A stretch of DNA of 64,000 nucleotides, taken from assembly GCA_003241685.1 (NCBI GenBank), contig QFPJ01000010.1:17915-81914 (forward strand), read 5' to 3'. The stretch is from Sphingopyxis macrogoltabida (lineage in GTDB: Bacteria > Pseudomonadota > Alphaproteobacteria > Sphingomonadales > Sphingomonadaceae). Position numbers and translations under genes: made by a program. Positions 50,396 to 58,657 of this stretch are shown here, piece by piece; the stretch's first letter is position 1; the number at the start of each line of letters is the position of its first letter. Under the pieces are notes generated by a model. It searched no databases. It was not told the DNA's origin and saw nothing but the letters and a program-made list of their open reading frames with translations.

Positions 50396-50875
50396 ATGAT
50401 TGATCGAATCGATACGAAGCTGCTCGACCTGCTTCAGCGCGAGGGGCCAAAACCCGTCGCCGAACTGGGCGAGCGGGTGGGTCTGTCGCCGTCCGCCTGT
50501 CACCGCCGCATTCGCGCGCTGGAGGCGGCGGGGATCATCACCGGCTATGCCGCCCGCCTCGACCCGCGGGCGATCGGGCTGGGGCTCGACGTGTTCGTCG
50601 ACATCAGCCTGACGTCGCAAAGCGAGGAATCGCTGACCGCATTCGAGACCGCCGTGCGCAGTTTCGACGAAATCCTGGAATGCCATCTGCTGTCGGGTAC
50701 GTCGGACTATCGCCTGCGGATCGCGGCGCGCAGCGTCGCCGATTTCGACCGTCTGCACCGCCACAGCCTGTCGCGCCTGCCCGGCGTGGCGGCGATGCAC
50801 AGCGCCTTTGCCCTGCGCACGATCAAGGCGTTCAACGGCTATCCCGTCGAGCCGGACGCCCGGCGCCCGGCATAA
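50396..50875 (+). CDS. Lrp/AsnC-family regulator, likely AldR
   Basis: The 159-residue protein has IDRIDTKLLDLLQREGPKPV at the start, helix-turn-helix VGLSPSACHRRIRALEAAGI near 28-47, and an RAM effector domain (about 65-145, with CHLLSGTSDYRLRIAARS). ATG 50378 is an alternative start. It is divergent from ald with 166 bases between starts. Control of ald by alanine is inferred from this arrangement, which is widespread. Confidence 0.9.
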   Translation: MIDRIDTKLLDLLQREGPKPVAELGERVGLSPSACHRRIRALEAAGIITGYAARLDPRAIGLGLDVFVDISLTSQSEESLTAFETAVRSFDEILECHLLSGTSDYRLRIAARSVADFDRLHRHSLSRLPGVAAMHSAFALRTIKAFNGYPVEPDARRPA

Positions 50876-50998
50876 GGAAAGCCGCCCGGCTGGTTAACGC
50901 CGAATTTACCATTTTCCCGGCATATCGAACGCCAGTTTCGCAGGCGGACACGGGCGACAGACCCCGCGCGCCTCTGGTCGTCCAAGGGAAGCAGGATC

Positions 50999-52351
50999 AT
51001 GGTGAAGGAAAATCCCATTCATAAGCTGCAGATCGACCCGGTGCCGATGGCCGAGCGGTTTCCCTTTTACGATCTTGACGGCCAGCTTGCCGCGCAGGCG
51101 GCGGAAATCCACGCGATCGTCGCGGGTCACGAGCGCGAGATGGGCGAGGCTTATTGGACCGCCTTCAACGCCCTGCCCGTGATCACGCGCAAGATCGAGG
51201 GCGAGCTTCTGGAATCCTATATCCTGGGCAGCGCCCGCCACATGCACGTCAAATATGCCGATGCCGCCGGACAGGAATCGGCGACCATCGCGTGCCAGAA
51301 CACCCATATGGCGCTGCGCGTCGGCGTCCCGCTGGCGTCGGTGCTGTCGTGCATCACCGAAAGCCAGCGGCTGACGATCCATTATGTCGTCGAAGCCTGC
51401 GCCGGCGACGTCGCCCGCACGGTGCGGCTGACGAGCGCGGTCAACCGCCTCGCCATTCTGGAATTCGACATCATGCAGACCTATGCCGAAAAGCTGGACC
51501 GCGCGGCGCGGTCGAGCGAGCGGCACGCGCTGGCCAGCGATTTCGACCAGTCGATCGCGTCGCTGGTGTCCGACAGCGAAAGCGTCCGGCTGCGTCTGGC
51601 CAAACAGGCATCGTCGGCGGACCAGGCGGCCAGCGGGATGATCGCCAAGACCAGCGAGGTCGCCGCCGCGTCCGAACAGTCGGCAATGGCGATGCGCGAA
51701 GCCGCGTCCACCGCCGCCGGCCTGATCCGCGCGATCGAGGATGCGCGCAGCGAGGTCGAGGCGTCGGCCAGCGTCGCGGTGCGCGCGTCCGAACAGGCGG
51801 GCGAAGCGGTCGCCATGTCCGGCGCCTTGTCGCATCACGCCGAATCGATCGAGTCGATATTGGGCCTGATCCGCGAAATTGCGGGCCAGACCAACCTGCT
51901 CGCGCTCAATGCCACGATCGAGGCGGCCCGCGCCGGCGAGTCCGGTCGCGGCTTCGCGGTCGTCGCGCAGGAGGTGAAGAGCCTGGCGAACGAAACCGCG
52001 CGCGCCACCGACGATATCGCGGGCAAGATCACCGCGATCCAGCAGGCGACGCGCGGATCGGTCGCGGCGAACCAGTCGATCCAGCAGACGATCGTCGAGG
52101 TCCAGCAATCGGCGCAGCGCATCCGCGATGCGATGGACGCGCAGGCACAGACCGTCACGTCAATCACCGCCGCGGTCGACGAAACCGCGCTCGCCGCCGA
52201 CAGCATGTCGTCGACCATCGCCAGCATCCGCAACGATTCGGGCACGGTCGCGAGCGAGATCAGCACGTTGAGCGAGGAATTTTCCCGGATGGGCGAACGG
52301 CTGCAGGCGCTGGAACAGGCCGCAAGCGAGTTCAGCCGCCGGGTAGCCTGA
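50999..52351 (+). CDS. Soluble methyl-accepting chemotaxis-like protein with globin-sensor-type N terminus
   Basis: The 450-residue protein has no membrane segment. Residues 20-165 look like a globin-coupled-sensor domain: FYDLDGQL near 23, AYWTAFNALPVI near 51 and CQNTHMALRVGVPLASVL near 99, where His103 aligns with the proximal heme histidine before the RxGVP-type turn. A coiled-coil follows and the signalling tip is ESIESILGLIREIAGQTNLL to ARAGESGRGFAVVAQEV near 283-326. It probably senses oxygen or another gas. No other chemotaxis or flagellar gene is in the window, so its output is unclear. Confidence 0.8.
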   Translation: MVKENPIHKLQIDPVPMAERFPFYDLDGQLAAQAAEIHAIVAGHEREMGEAYWTAFNALPVITRKIEGELLESYILGSARHMHVKYADAAGQESATIACQNTHMALRVGVPLASVLSCITESQRLTIHYVVEACAGDVARTVRLTSAVNRLAILEFDIMQTYAEKLDRAARSSERHALASDFDQSIASLVSDSESVRLRLAKQASSADQAASGMIAKTSEVAAASEQSAMAMREAASTAAGLIRAIEDARSEVEASASVAVRASEQAGEAVAMSGALSHHAESIESILGLIREIAGQTNLLALNATIEAARAGESGRGFAVVAQEVKSLANETARATDDIAGKITAIQQATRGSVAANQSIQQTIVEVQQSAQRIRDAMDAQAQTVTSITAAVDETALAADSMSSTIASIRNDSGTVASEISTLSEEFSRMGERLQALEQAASEFSRRVA

Positions 52352-52366
52352 TCCCGCGCATTTCCA

Positions 52367-52396
52367 TCGCCATCCCGGCGAAGGCCGGGATTTCGA
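52367..52396. repeat. Half of a dispersed palindromic repeat
   Basis: CATCCCGGC and GCCGGGATT around GAAG, typical of the CGTCATTCCCGCGAAGGCGG-type intergenic repeat, sits in the 154-base gap between the chemoreceptor and SDR genes. Only part of the element is recognisable. Confidence 0.5.
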
Positions 52397-52505
52397 CCTC
52401 GCGGTCCGGTCCATCGTCGAGATTGCGACATTCGCCGGCACGACCGCGCGGGGACATGGCCGGACAAACTTGGCAAGCGGCGTCCCGCTGCCGTAAGGCG
52501 GGCGC

Positions 52506-53198
52506 ATGAACACTCATATCCTGATCACCGGCGCGAGCCGGGGCATTGGCGCGGCGATCGCCGATGCGTTGACCGCCGGCGGCGGCCGTGTCGTCGCGCT
52601 GTCCAGCGCCGACGGCGACCTGTCCGATCCCGCGACGCCCGACCGGCTGTGGCAGGCCAGCCTCGAGCGGCTGGACGGCCGCATCGACGTGCTGGTCAAC
52701 AATGCCGGGATATTCGAGGCCAATCCGATCGAAAGCCCCGACGCCGAATGGCGCGCCGGCTGGAATCGCACGATGGAGGTCAATTTGACCGCCAGCGCGG
52801 CGCTGTGCCGCCGCGCGGTGCTGCACTGGCAGGAACGGAGCGCGGCCGGGCGCATCGTCAATGTCGCCAGCCGCGCCGCCTATCGCGGCGACAGTCCCGC
52901 GCACTGGCACTATGCCGCGTCCAAGGCGGGCATGGTCGCGATGGCCAAGACGATCGCGCGCGCCTATGCCAAGGACGGCATTCTTGCCTTTGCCATCTGC
53001 CCCGGCTTCACGATGACGGGCATGGCCGACGATTATCTGGCAAGCCGCGGCGGCGACAAATTGCTGGCCGACATTCCGCTGGGCCGCGTCGCCATGCCCC
53101 AGGAGGTCGCCGAAATGGCGCGCTGGTGCGCGATGCAGGCGCCCGCGTCGATGACCGGCGCGGTGCTGGATGTGAACGGAGCCAGCTATGTGCGCTGA
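52506..53198 (+). CDS. Short-chain dehydrogenase/reductase
   Basis: The 230-residue protein has TGASRGIGAAIADAL (8-22), NNAGIF near 65, the catalytic Ser in VNVASRAAY near 118, Tyr/Lys in YAASK (near 136-140) and PGFTMTGM near 163. It has the full SDR catalytic set, unlike the pteridine reductase at 17 kb. Substrate unknown. It is followed by prmA 36 bases later. Confidence 0.88.
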   Translation: MNTHILITGASRGIGAAIADALTAGGGRVVALSSADGDLSDPATPDRLWQASLERLDGRIDVLVNNAGIFEANPIESPDAEWRAGWNRTMEVNLTASAALCRRAVLHWQERSAAGRIVNVASRAAYRGDSPAHWHYAASKAGMVAMAKTIARAYAKDGILAFAICPGFTMTGMADDYLASRGGDKLLADIPLGRVAMPQEVAEMARWCAMQAPASMTGAVLDVNGASYVR

Positions 53199-53234
53199 CC
53201 TTTCCCGGGGCGTCGCCGCCGCAGACATGATCCG

Positions 53235-54206
53235 ATGAGCTGGCTCGTCTCGCTCCCCTGCACGCGGGCCGAGGCCGAGGCGCTGTCGGGCGAGATCCCC
53301 GCACTCGACGCGATGCCCGAAGCGCCCGTCGTCGTCACGCGCGAGATCGACGAGGACGCCGGGCAGTGGCAGATGGACGCCTATATGGAAGGGGCGCCGG
53401 ATGCGGCGTTGCTGGCGCTGCTCACGTCGCTGGTCCCGAGCGCCGGGGGCGCCACGCCGACGGTCGAGCAACTGCCCGACGACGATTGGGTCACGCTGTC
53501 GCAGCAGGGGCTGGAGCCCGTCCGCGCGGGCCGTTTCTTCGTCCACACCAGCAGCCATGCCGACCGCGTGCCGCCGGACAGCGTGCCGTTCCTGATCGAT
53601 GCGAGCCAGGCGTTCGGCACCGGCGGGCACGACACGACGGCGGGATGCCTGACGATGATCGACCGGCTGGCGCGGCAGGGGGTGAGCCCGCGCAACATCG
53701 CCGATGTCGGCACCGGGACCGGCCTGCTCGCCTTTGCCGCCATGGCGCTGTGGCCGCGAGCGCGCGTCATCGCATCCGACATCGACCCGGCCAGCATTTT
53801 CGTGACGCGCGACAATGCGGCGATCAACGGCGTGCCGCTGGGCCGCGGCGGCGGGCGACTGGCGCTGGCCGTCGCGCCGGGGACCGACCATCCCGCGATC
53901 CGTCACCGCGCGCCCTATGACCTGGTCATCGCGAACATCCTGGCCGGACCGCTGATCACGCTGGCCCCCGATATCGGCGCCGCGACCGCGCCGGGCGGCC
54001 GCGCCATATTGGCGGGGTTGATCGCGCGCCAGATGGCGCCGGTGCTCGCCGCCTATCGCGCGCAGGGCTTTCGTCTTGCCGCGCGCGGGGGCAGCGCCGA
54101 ATGGCCGTGCCTGATGCTGGTCAAGCGCCGCCGCTATGGCTGGCGGCGCAAGGAACGCGCGTTCCACCGCGCCGACCCGGCGGATGCGAGCTTCGGGAGT
54201 TGGTAG
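53235..54206 (+). CDS. prmA: Ribosomal protein L11 methyltransferase
   Basis: The 323-residue protein has an N-terminal substrate domain (1-105) and a C-terminal Rossmann methyltransferase domain with FGTGGHDTTAGCL near 127, motif I IADVGTGTGLLAFAAM near 155, and IANILAGPL near 235, the NPP-like post-I motif. PrmA trimethylates L11. It is convergent with phhA, 3 bases between stops. Confidence 0.92.
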   Translation: MSWLVSLPCTRAEAEALSGEIPALDAMPEAPVVVTREIDEDAGQWQMDAYMEGAPDAALLALLTSLVPSAGGATPTVEQLPDDDWVTLSQQGLEPVRAGRFFVHTSSHADRVPPDSVPFLIDASQAFGTGGHDTTAGCLTMIDRLARQGVSPRNIADVGTGTGLLAFAAMALWPRARVIASDIDPASIFVTRDNAAINGVPLGRGGGRLALAVAPGTDHPAIRHRAPYDLVIANILAGPLITLAPDIGAATAPGGRAILAGLIARQMAPVLAAYRAQGFRLAARGGSAEWPCLMLVKRRRYGWRRKERAFHRADPADASFGSW

Positions 54207-54209
54207 GCG

Positions 54210-55079
54210 TCAGGCCTGCGCCGCCGCATAATCCTGTGTGCCGCGCGTGACGACCGCGTCCCCCGGCAAAATGTCGGCGACGGGGATCGGCGGCCGCGCG
54301 GCATTGGCGGCATAGAGCGGCGCGAAGTCGGTGTTCACCGTGGTTTCGAGCAACTGTTCCAGGCTGTCGATGACGAAATAATTCTGCTGAAAATCGTCGA
54401 TGCGATAGTCGGTACGCATGATCCGCGCGAGATCGAAGCCGATGCGGTTCGGGCTGTCCGAATCGAGCGCGAAGACGCTTTCGGCATAGGAGGAGACGAT
54501 CCCGGCGCCATAGATGCGCAGCCCGCCCGCCTCGCGGATCAGGCCGAATTCGACCGTATACCAGTAAAGCCGCGCAAGCTGTTTCAGCGCGTCATATTTC
54601 AGGCTGCGCAGTCCCCCCTCGCCATAGGCGACCATATAATCGGCGAACACCGGGTCGGCGAGCATCGGGACATGGCCGAAAACATCGTGAAAGACGTCGG
54701 GTTCCTGCAGATAGTCGAGCTGCGCCGGGGTGCGGATGAAATTGCCCGCCGGAAAGCGTCGGTTCGCCAGATGGTCGAAGAAGACATCGTCGGGGACCAG
54801 CCCCGGCACCGCGACCACCCGCCAGCCCGTCGCGTCCGCCAGCCGCGCGTTGAGTTCGCGATAATCGGGAATCCCCGGCTTTTCGAGCCTGAGCACGTCG
54901 ATGCCGCGCAGAAAGGCGTCGGACGCGCGGCCAGGCAGCATCGCCGACTGGCGCGCGAACAGCCGGTCCCACATCGCATGGTCGTCGGCGGTGAAGGCGT
55001 CCCAGTCCTGCGCTATCGTCCAGTCGGCCGCGGCGCCCGGCGGCGGCGTGGCATGAACATGGGTCATCGGGCTATCCAT
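54210..55079 (-). CDS. phhA: Phenylalanine 4-monooxygenase
   Basis: The 289-residue protein has PDVFHDVFGHVPML with iron ligands His131 and His136 and the third ligand Glu177 in YWYTVEFGL. RFPAGNFIRTPAQLDYLQEP near 108-127 is the pterin/substrate region. It hydroxylates phenylalanine to tyrosine with a tetrahydropterin cofactor. ATG 55079 was chosen; ATG 55067 is possible. The pteridine reductase at 17 kb could recycle its cofactor. Confidence 0.95.
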   Translation of the reverse strand: MDSPMTHVHATPPPGAAADWTIAQDWDAFTADDHAMWDRLFARQSAMLPGRASDAFLRGIDVLRLEKPGIPDYRELNARLADATGWRVVAVPGLVPDDVFFDHLANRRFPAGNFIRTPAQLDYLQEPDVFHDVFGHVPMLADPVFADYMVAYGEGGLRSLKYDALKQLARLYWYTVEFGLIREAGGLRIYGAGIVSSYAESVFALDSDSPNRIGFDLARIMRTDYRIDDFQQNYFVIDSLEQLLETTVNTDFAPLYAANAARPPIPVADILPGDAVVTRGTQDYAAAQA

Positions 55080-55118
55080 GGGCAAGCTTCTACCAGTAAA
55101 ATGGTTTCATGTGAAACT

Positions 55119-55736
55119 TTATTTGTCGATCCCGACGACCTGCGTCGCCAGCCGGTCGACCTCGGCCCGGTCGTGGCTGACATAGAGGATCGGCAGTTTC
55201 AGATCGTCGCGGATCCGTTCGATCACCGCCATGATCTCCCCCCGTCGCGGCGCGTCGAGCGAGGACAGCGGCTCGTCCATCAGCAGAATGTCGGGGCCGG
55301 AGAGCAAGGCGCGGCCGATGGCGACGCGCTGCGCCTCGCCGCCCGACAGGCTGTGCGGCCAGCGATCGAGCAGATCGCCGATACCCAGGAAGGCGGTCGC
55401 ATCGTCCAGCGTCATCCAGCGGCTGGCCGGGGCGGCGAGATCATGGCCATAGAGCAGGTTCGCGCGCACCCGATGGTGCGGAAAGAGGCGGCCGTCCTGA
55501 AAGACATAGCCGATCCGCCGCGCTTCGGGCGGCAGGTTCGTCCCTTCGCCGAACAGCGTGCGCGCGCCGACGCGGATATGGCCATGGTCGGGGCGCAGCA
55601 GCCCCGCGACCATGTCGAGGATGCTGGTCTTGCCCGCCCCCGACGGCCCGAACAGCGCCGTCAGGCCGGGTCCGGCGGCAAAGCGCGCGGCGATCAGGCG
55701 GTCGCCGCGCCGCTTTTCGACATCGACCTCAATCAT
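55119..55736 (-). CDS. modC: Molybdate ABC transporter ATP-binding protein, short form
   Basis: The 205-residue ATPase has Walker A GPSGAGKTS (30-38), signature LSGGEAQR near 138 and Walker B ILLMDEPLSSLD near 158. It ends at about the end of the nucleotide-binding domain, so it lacks the C-terminal TOBE/Mop domain found in full-length ModC (about 350 residues). It energises molybdate import with ModB and ModA. It overlaps modB by 8 bases. Confidence 0.9.
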   Translation of the reverse strand: MIEVDVEKRRGDRLIAARFAAGPGLTALFGPSGAGKTSILDMVAGLLRPDHGHIRVGARTLFGEGTNLPPEARRIGYVFQDGRLFPHHRVRANLLYGHDLAAPASRWMTLDDATAFLGIGDLLDRWPHSLSGGEAQRVAIGRALLSGPDILLMDEPLSSLDAPRRGEIMAVIERIRDDLKLPILYVSHDRAEVDRLATQVVGIDK

Positions 55737-56424
55737 CCCGCCGCATCCGTTCGGCGTGGGTACGGCGCACCAGCCATTCGGACAGGATCAGCGCGGCGAG
55801 CGACAGCGCCACCGACAGCAGCGCCAGCCGCGTCACCATCGCCTCGCCCCCCGGCACCTGCAGCGCCGAATAGATGGCGAGCGGCAGGGTGCGCGTTTCG
55901 CCCGGAATGTTCGATACGAAGGTGATCGTCGCGCCGAACTCGCCGATCGAACGCGCGAAGCCCAGCACCAGCGCGGCGGCGATGCCGGGCAACGCGAGCG
56001 GCAGGCTGACCGTGCGGAAGGCGTGCCAGCGCCCGGCCCCCAGCGTGCGCGCCGCCCCCTCCAGCCGCCGGTCGATGCCCTCGATCGACAGCCGCATCGC
56101 GCGCACCATCAGCGGCAACGCCATGATCGCCGCCGCCAGCGCCGCGCCGGTCCAGCGGAACATCAGCGTCACCCCGAACCAGCTGTGGAGCCAGCCGCCG
56201 ACCGGCCCCAGCGGCCCGAAGGCGATCAGCAGCAGCCAGCCGGTGACGACCGGCGGCAGCACCAGCGGCAGATGCACCAGTCCGTCGAGGACGACGCGGC
56301 CGGGAAAGCGGTAGCGCGCGAGCAGCCAGGCCAAGCCGAACGCCAGCGGCAGCGCGGCAAGCACCGCGACGGCGCCGACTTTCAACGACAGCGCGACGAT
56401 CCCCCATTCCTCAGCCGACAGCAT
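55729..56424 (-). CDS. modB: Molybdate ABC transporter permease
   Basis: The 231-residue protein has about five membrane segments, starting ALSLKVGAVAVLAALPLAFG, and the EAA-type loop region near AARTLGAGRWHAFRTVSLPL (134-153). FARSIGEFGATITFVSNIPG near 165 is a ModB signature. It forms the channel for molybdate. TGATG overlap with modA above and an 8-base overlap with modC below indicate one operon. Confidence 0.93.
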   Translation of the reverse strand: MLSAEEWGIVALSLKVGAVAVLAALPLAFGLAWLLARYRFPGRVVLDGLVHLPLVLPPVVTGWLLLIAFGPLGPVGGWLHSWFGVTLMFRWTGAALAAAIMALPLMVRAMRLSIEGIDRRLEGAARTLGAGRWHAFRTVSLPLALPGIAAALVLGFARSIGEFGATITFVSNIPGETRTLPLAIYSALQVPGGEAMVTRLALLSVALSLAALILSEWLVRRTHAERMRRDD

Positions 56425-57188
56425 CAGGGCGCCGAAAAACCGTGGCGCACGAAAATCGCCCGCGCCTGCCGCGACAACAGGAAAGCGCGGAAGGCGGCGG
56501 CGTCGCGGTGGCGCGAGGCCTTCAGCACCGCGACGGGATAGCGGATCGGCGGATGGCTGGAGGCCGGAAACACGCCCGCGACGCGCACCGCGCGCGATGC
56601 CCGCGCGTCGGTCGCATAGACGATACCGAGCGGCGCGGCGCCGCGTTCGACGAGCGCCAGCGCGGCGCGGACATTCTCCGCCGGGGCGAGCCGGCCCGCG
56701 ACGCTGGTCCACACGCCGAGCCGGGTCAGCGCCGCCTTCGCATATTTACCCGCCGGCACCGCGTCGGGATCGGCCACCGCGAGCCGCCCCGCGCCCAGCG
56801 CCTTCGCCAGCGGAAAGCCGCGCGCGGGGGTCACGCGGACCGGGCTCGACACCGGCGCGATCAGCACCAGCCGGTTGCCGAGCAGCGCGACGCGCGACCC
56901 CGGCCGCAGCAGCCCGGCCTTTGCCACCGCGTCCATCCAGGGCTCGTCGGCCGACAGGAACAGGTCGGCGGGCGCCCCCGCCATCACCTGCCGCGCGAGC
57001 GCCGAGGAGGCGGCAAAGGACAGGACGGGCTTCGGATGCCCCTTCGCCGCCCAGGCATCGGCCGCCTCGGTCAGCGATTCCTGCAAGCTGGCGGCGGCGA
57101 GCACCACGGGACCGCGATCCTGCGCGGCGGCCAGCGGCGCGAAGAACAGCGAAACGAGGATCAGGAGCGCGCGCAGAGAGGGGATCAT
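56424..57188 (-). CDS. modA: Molybdate-binding periplasmic protein
   Basis: The 254-residue protein has a signal peptide (PSLRALLILVSLFFAPLAAAQ, cleaved after AAAQ or similar near 23) and ModA motifs VVLAAASLQESLTEA near 28, SFAASSALARQVMAGAPADL near 56, and VPAGKYAKAALTRLG near 140. It captures molybdate for ModBC. ATG 57200 is an upstream alternative. A non-terminator gap of 68 bases separates it from the desaturase gene. Confidence 0.93.
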   Translation of the reverse strand: MIPSLRALLILVSLFFAPLAAAQDRGPVVLAAASLQESLTEAADAWAAKGHPKPVLSFAASSALARQVMAGAPADLFLSADEPWMDAVAKAGLLRPGSRVALLGNRLVLIAPVSSPVRVTPARGFPLAKALGAGRLAVADPDAVPAGKYAKAALTRLGVWTSVAGRLAPAENVRAALALVERGAAPLGIVYATDARASRAVRVAGVFPASSHPPIRYPVAVLKASRHRDAAAFRAFLLSRQARAIFVRHGFSAP

Positions 57189-57256
57189 GCGCGCAAGCAT
57201 AAGCGGGGGGCGCGGCAACGCAATGCCCCCGCGCCAACCACCATGCCCGCCGTCGG

Positions 57257-58426
57257 CTATTCCGCCGCCGCCTCGTCGGTCTTCTTGCCGGTGCGCGTCC
57301 AGGGATAGAGGAACTGGCCCCAATATTTGCGCGGCACATCTTCCGGAATGCCGTAATTTTCGGGCCAGCGATCCTTCGGCAGATGAAAGGTGCCGAACAG
57401 CTTGTCGAGGAAGGGAAAATGGATCGCGAAATTGACGTCGAACGCCTCGCGTTCCAGCCCGTGATGCCAATGATGAAAACGCGGCGTCGCGACCCAGTGG
57501 CCCAGCCGGTTGAAATTGCCGCCGACATTGGCGTGCAGCAGCGACGACCAGACATAGACGAAGCCGATATAGGCCTGCATCACCGACGGACTGAACCCCA
57601 GGGTGAACAGCGGCAGCGAGGTGATCGACCGCAGCAGGATGATCTCGACGAAATGCATTCGCGATCCCGCCAGCCAGTCCATCGACTTCGCGCTGTGGTG
57701 AATGGCGTGAAAGCCCCACAGGAACGGGAATTTGTGGAACGTCCGGTGGAACCAATATTGGACGAAATCCGACGCGACGAGGACGATCAGGAACTGGACG
57801 ATCCACGGCAGCGACGCGACGCCGGCGCGAAAGGCGTCCCAACCCGACGTATGCGCGTTGACGAACTGTTGCGGGGCGAGCGCCAGGAACCCCAATATCT
57901 GCACGAACATCGTGCTGACGAGATAATAGAAGAGATCCTCGCGCCATTCGGTGCGGAACAGGCGCTGGGTGCGGCGATGCGGAAAGGCGCGTTCCAGCGG
58001 CGCGAACATGAAGCCGGTGACGAGAAGGTTGACGACGAAAAAGTCGAGCCCGAAGAAAATGCCCCAGTCGCGCGTTTCGGCGGGCTGGACATTGGCCCCG
58101 CCCAGCAGGATCGCGCCCAGCCCGATCATCAGCGCGGTCAGCCCCAGCACCTTGCGCGGGCGCAGCAGCAGGCTGAGCAGGGCGAGCGCATAGCTGATCA
58201 GCAGCGTGACATGCACGACGCCGCGAAAGCCGCCCCAATTCTTGACGATCTCCAGTTCGGGCGTCCCGAACCAGTCGGGAAAGCGCAGCGCCACCACCAT
58301 CAGCAAGCCGCTGATCGCGAACAGCAGCGCGAAAAAGCCCGACAGCCAGCCGCTGCCGAACCGCCGCACCGCGGTGTGCGATTCCAGATCGCGCATCAAA
58401 TTGGTCAGATAGTCACGCTTTGCCAT
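57257..58426 (-). CDS. Sterol desaturase/fatty-acid-hydroxylase family membrane enzyme
   Basis: The 389-residue protein has an N-terminal part with several membrane segments, then the histidine boxes of the family: DFVQYWFHRTFHKFP (about 222-236), WGFHAIHHSAKSMDW near 239 and FHHWHHGLEREAFDVNFAIH near 316. Such enzymes use a di-iron centre to hydroxylate or desaturate lipids or sterol-like compounds in the membrane. The substrate is unknown. It is on the same strand as modABC but is separated by 68 bases. Confidence 0.9.
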   Translation of the reverse strand: MAKRDYLTNLMRDLESHTAVRRFGSGWLSGFFALLFAISGLLMVVALRFPDWFGTPELEIVKNWGGFRGVVHVTLLISYALALLSLLLRPRKVLGLTALMIGLGAILLGGANVQPAETRDWGIFFGLDFFVVNLLVTGFMFAPLERAFPHRRTQRLFRTEWREDLFYYLVSTMFVQILGFLALAPQQFVNAHTSGWDAFRAGVASLPWIVQFLIVLVASDFVQYWFHRTFHKFPFLWGFHAIHHSAKSMDWLAGSRMHFVEIILLRSITSLPLFTLGFSPSVMQAYIGFVYVWSSLLHANVGGNFNRLGHWVATPRFHHWHHGLEREAFDVNFAIHFPFLDKLFGTFHLPKDRWPENYGIPEDVPRKYWGQFLYPWTRTGKKTDEAAAE

Positions 58427-58558
58427 TGAATCCGGTTCACCCTTTCAACGTTCGCCACACCGAACGCGATCCAGCATCCCTGCGGTGCGGCGTCAGTGAC
58501 GGCGCGCACTGCATGGATCCAGCATCGGCTTGGCGATTATCGCCATCGCATCCATAGC

Positions 58559-58649
58559 GTCATTGCGAGCGGAGCGAAGCAATCTCCCGCCATCGCGCGG
58601 TCCGGTCGATAGCTGGAGATTGCTTCGTCGCGACGCTCCTCGCAATGAC
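58559..58649. repeat. Dispersed palindromic repeat, type 1, copy 3
   Basis: Bounded by GTCATTGCGAG and CTCGCAATGAC-type ends with interior GGAGCGAAGCAATCTC and AGCTGGAGATTGCTTCG. Same class as at 19369 and 30992. It occupies the gap between ligA and the desaturase gene, where GATCCAGCATC also appears twice (near 58469 and 58517). Confidence 0.85.
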
Positions 58650-58657
58650 ATGATCCT

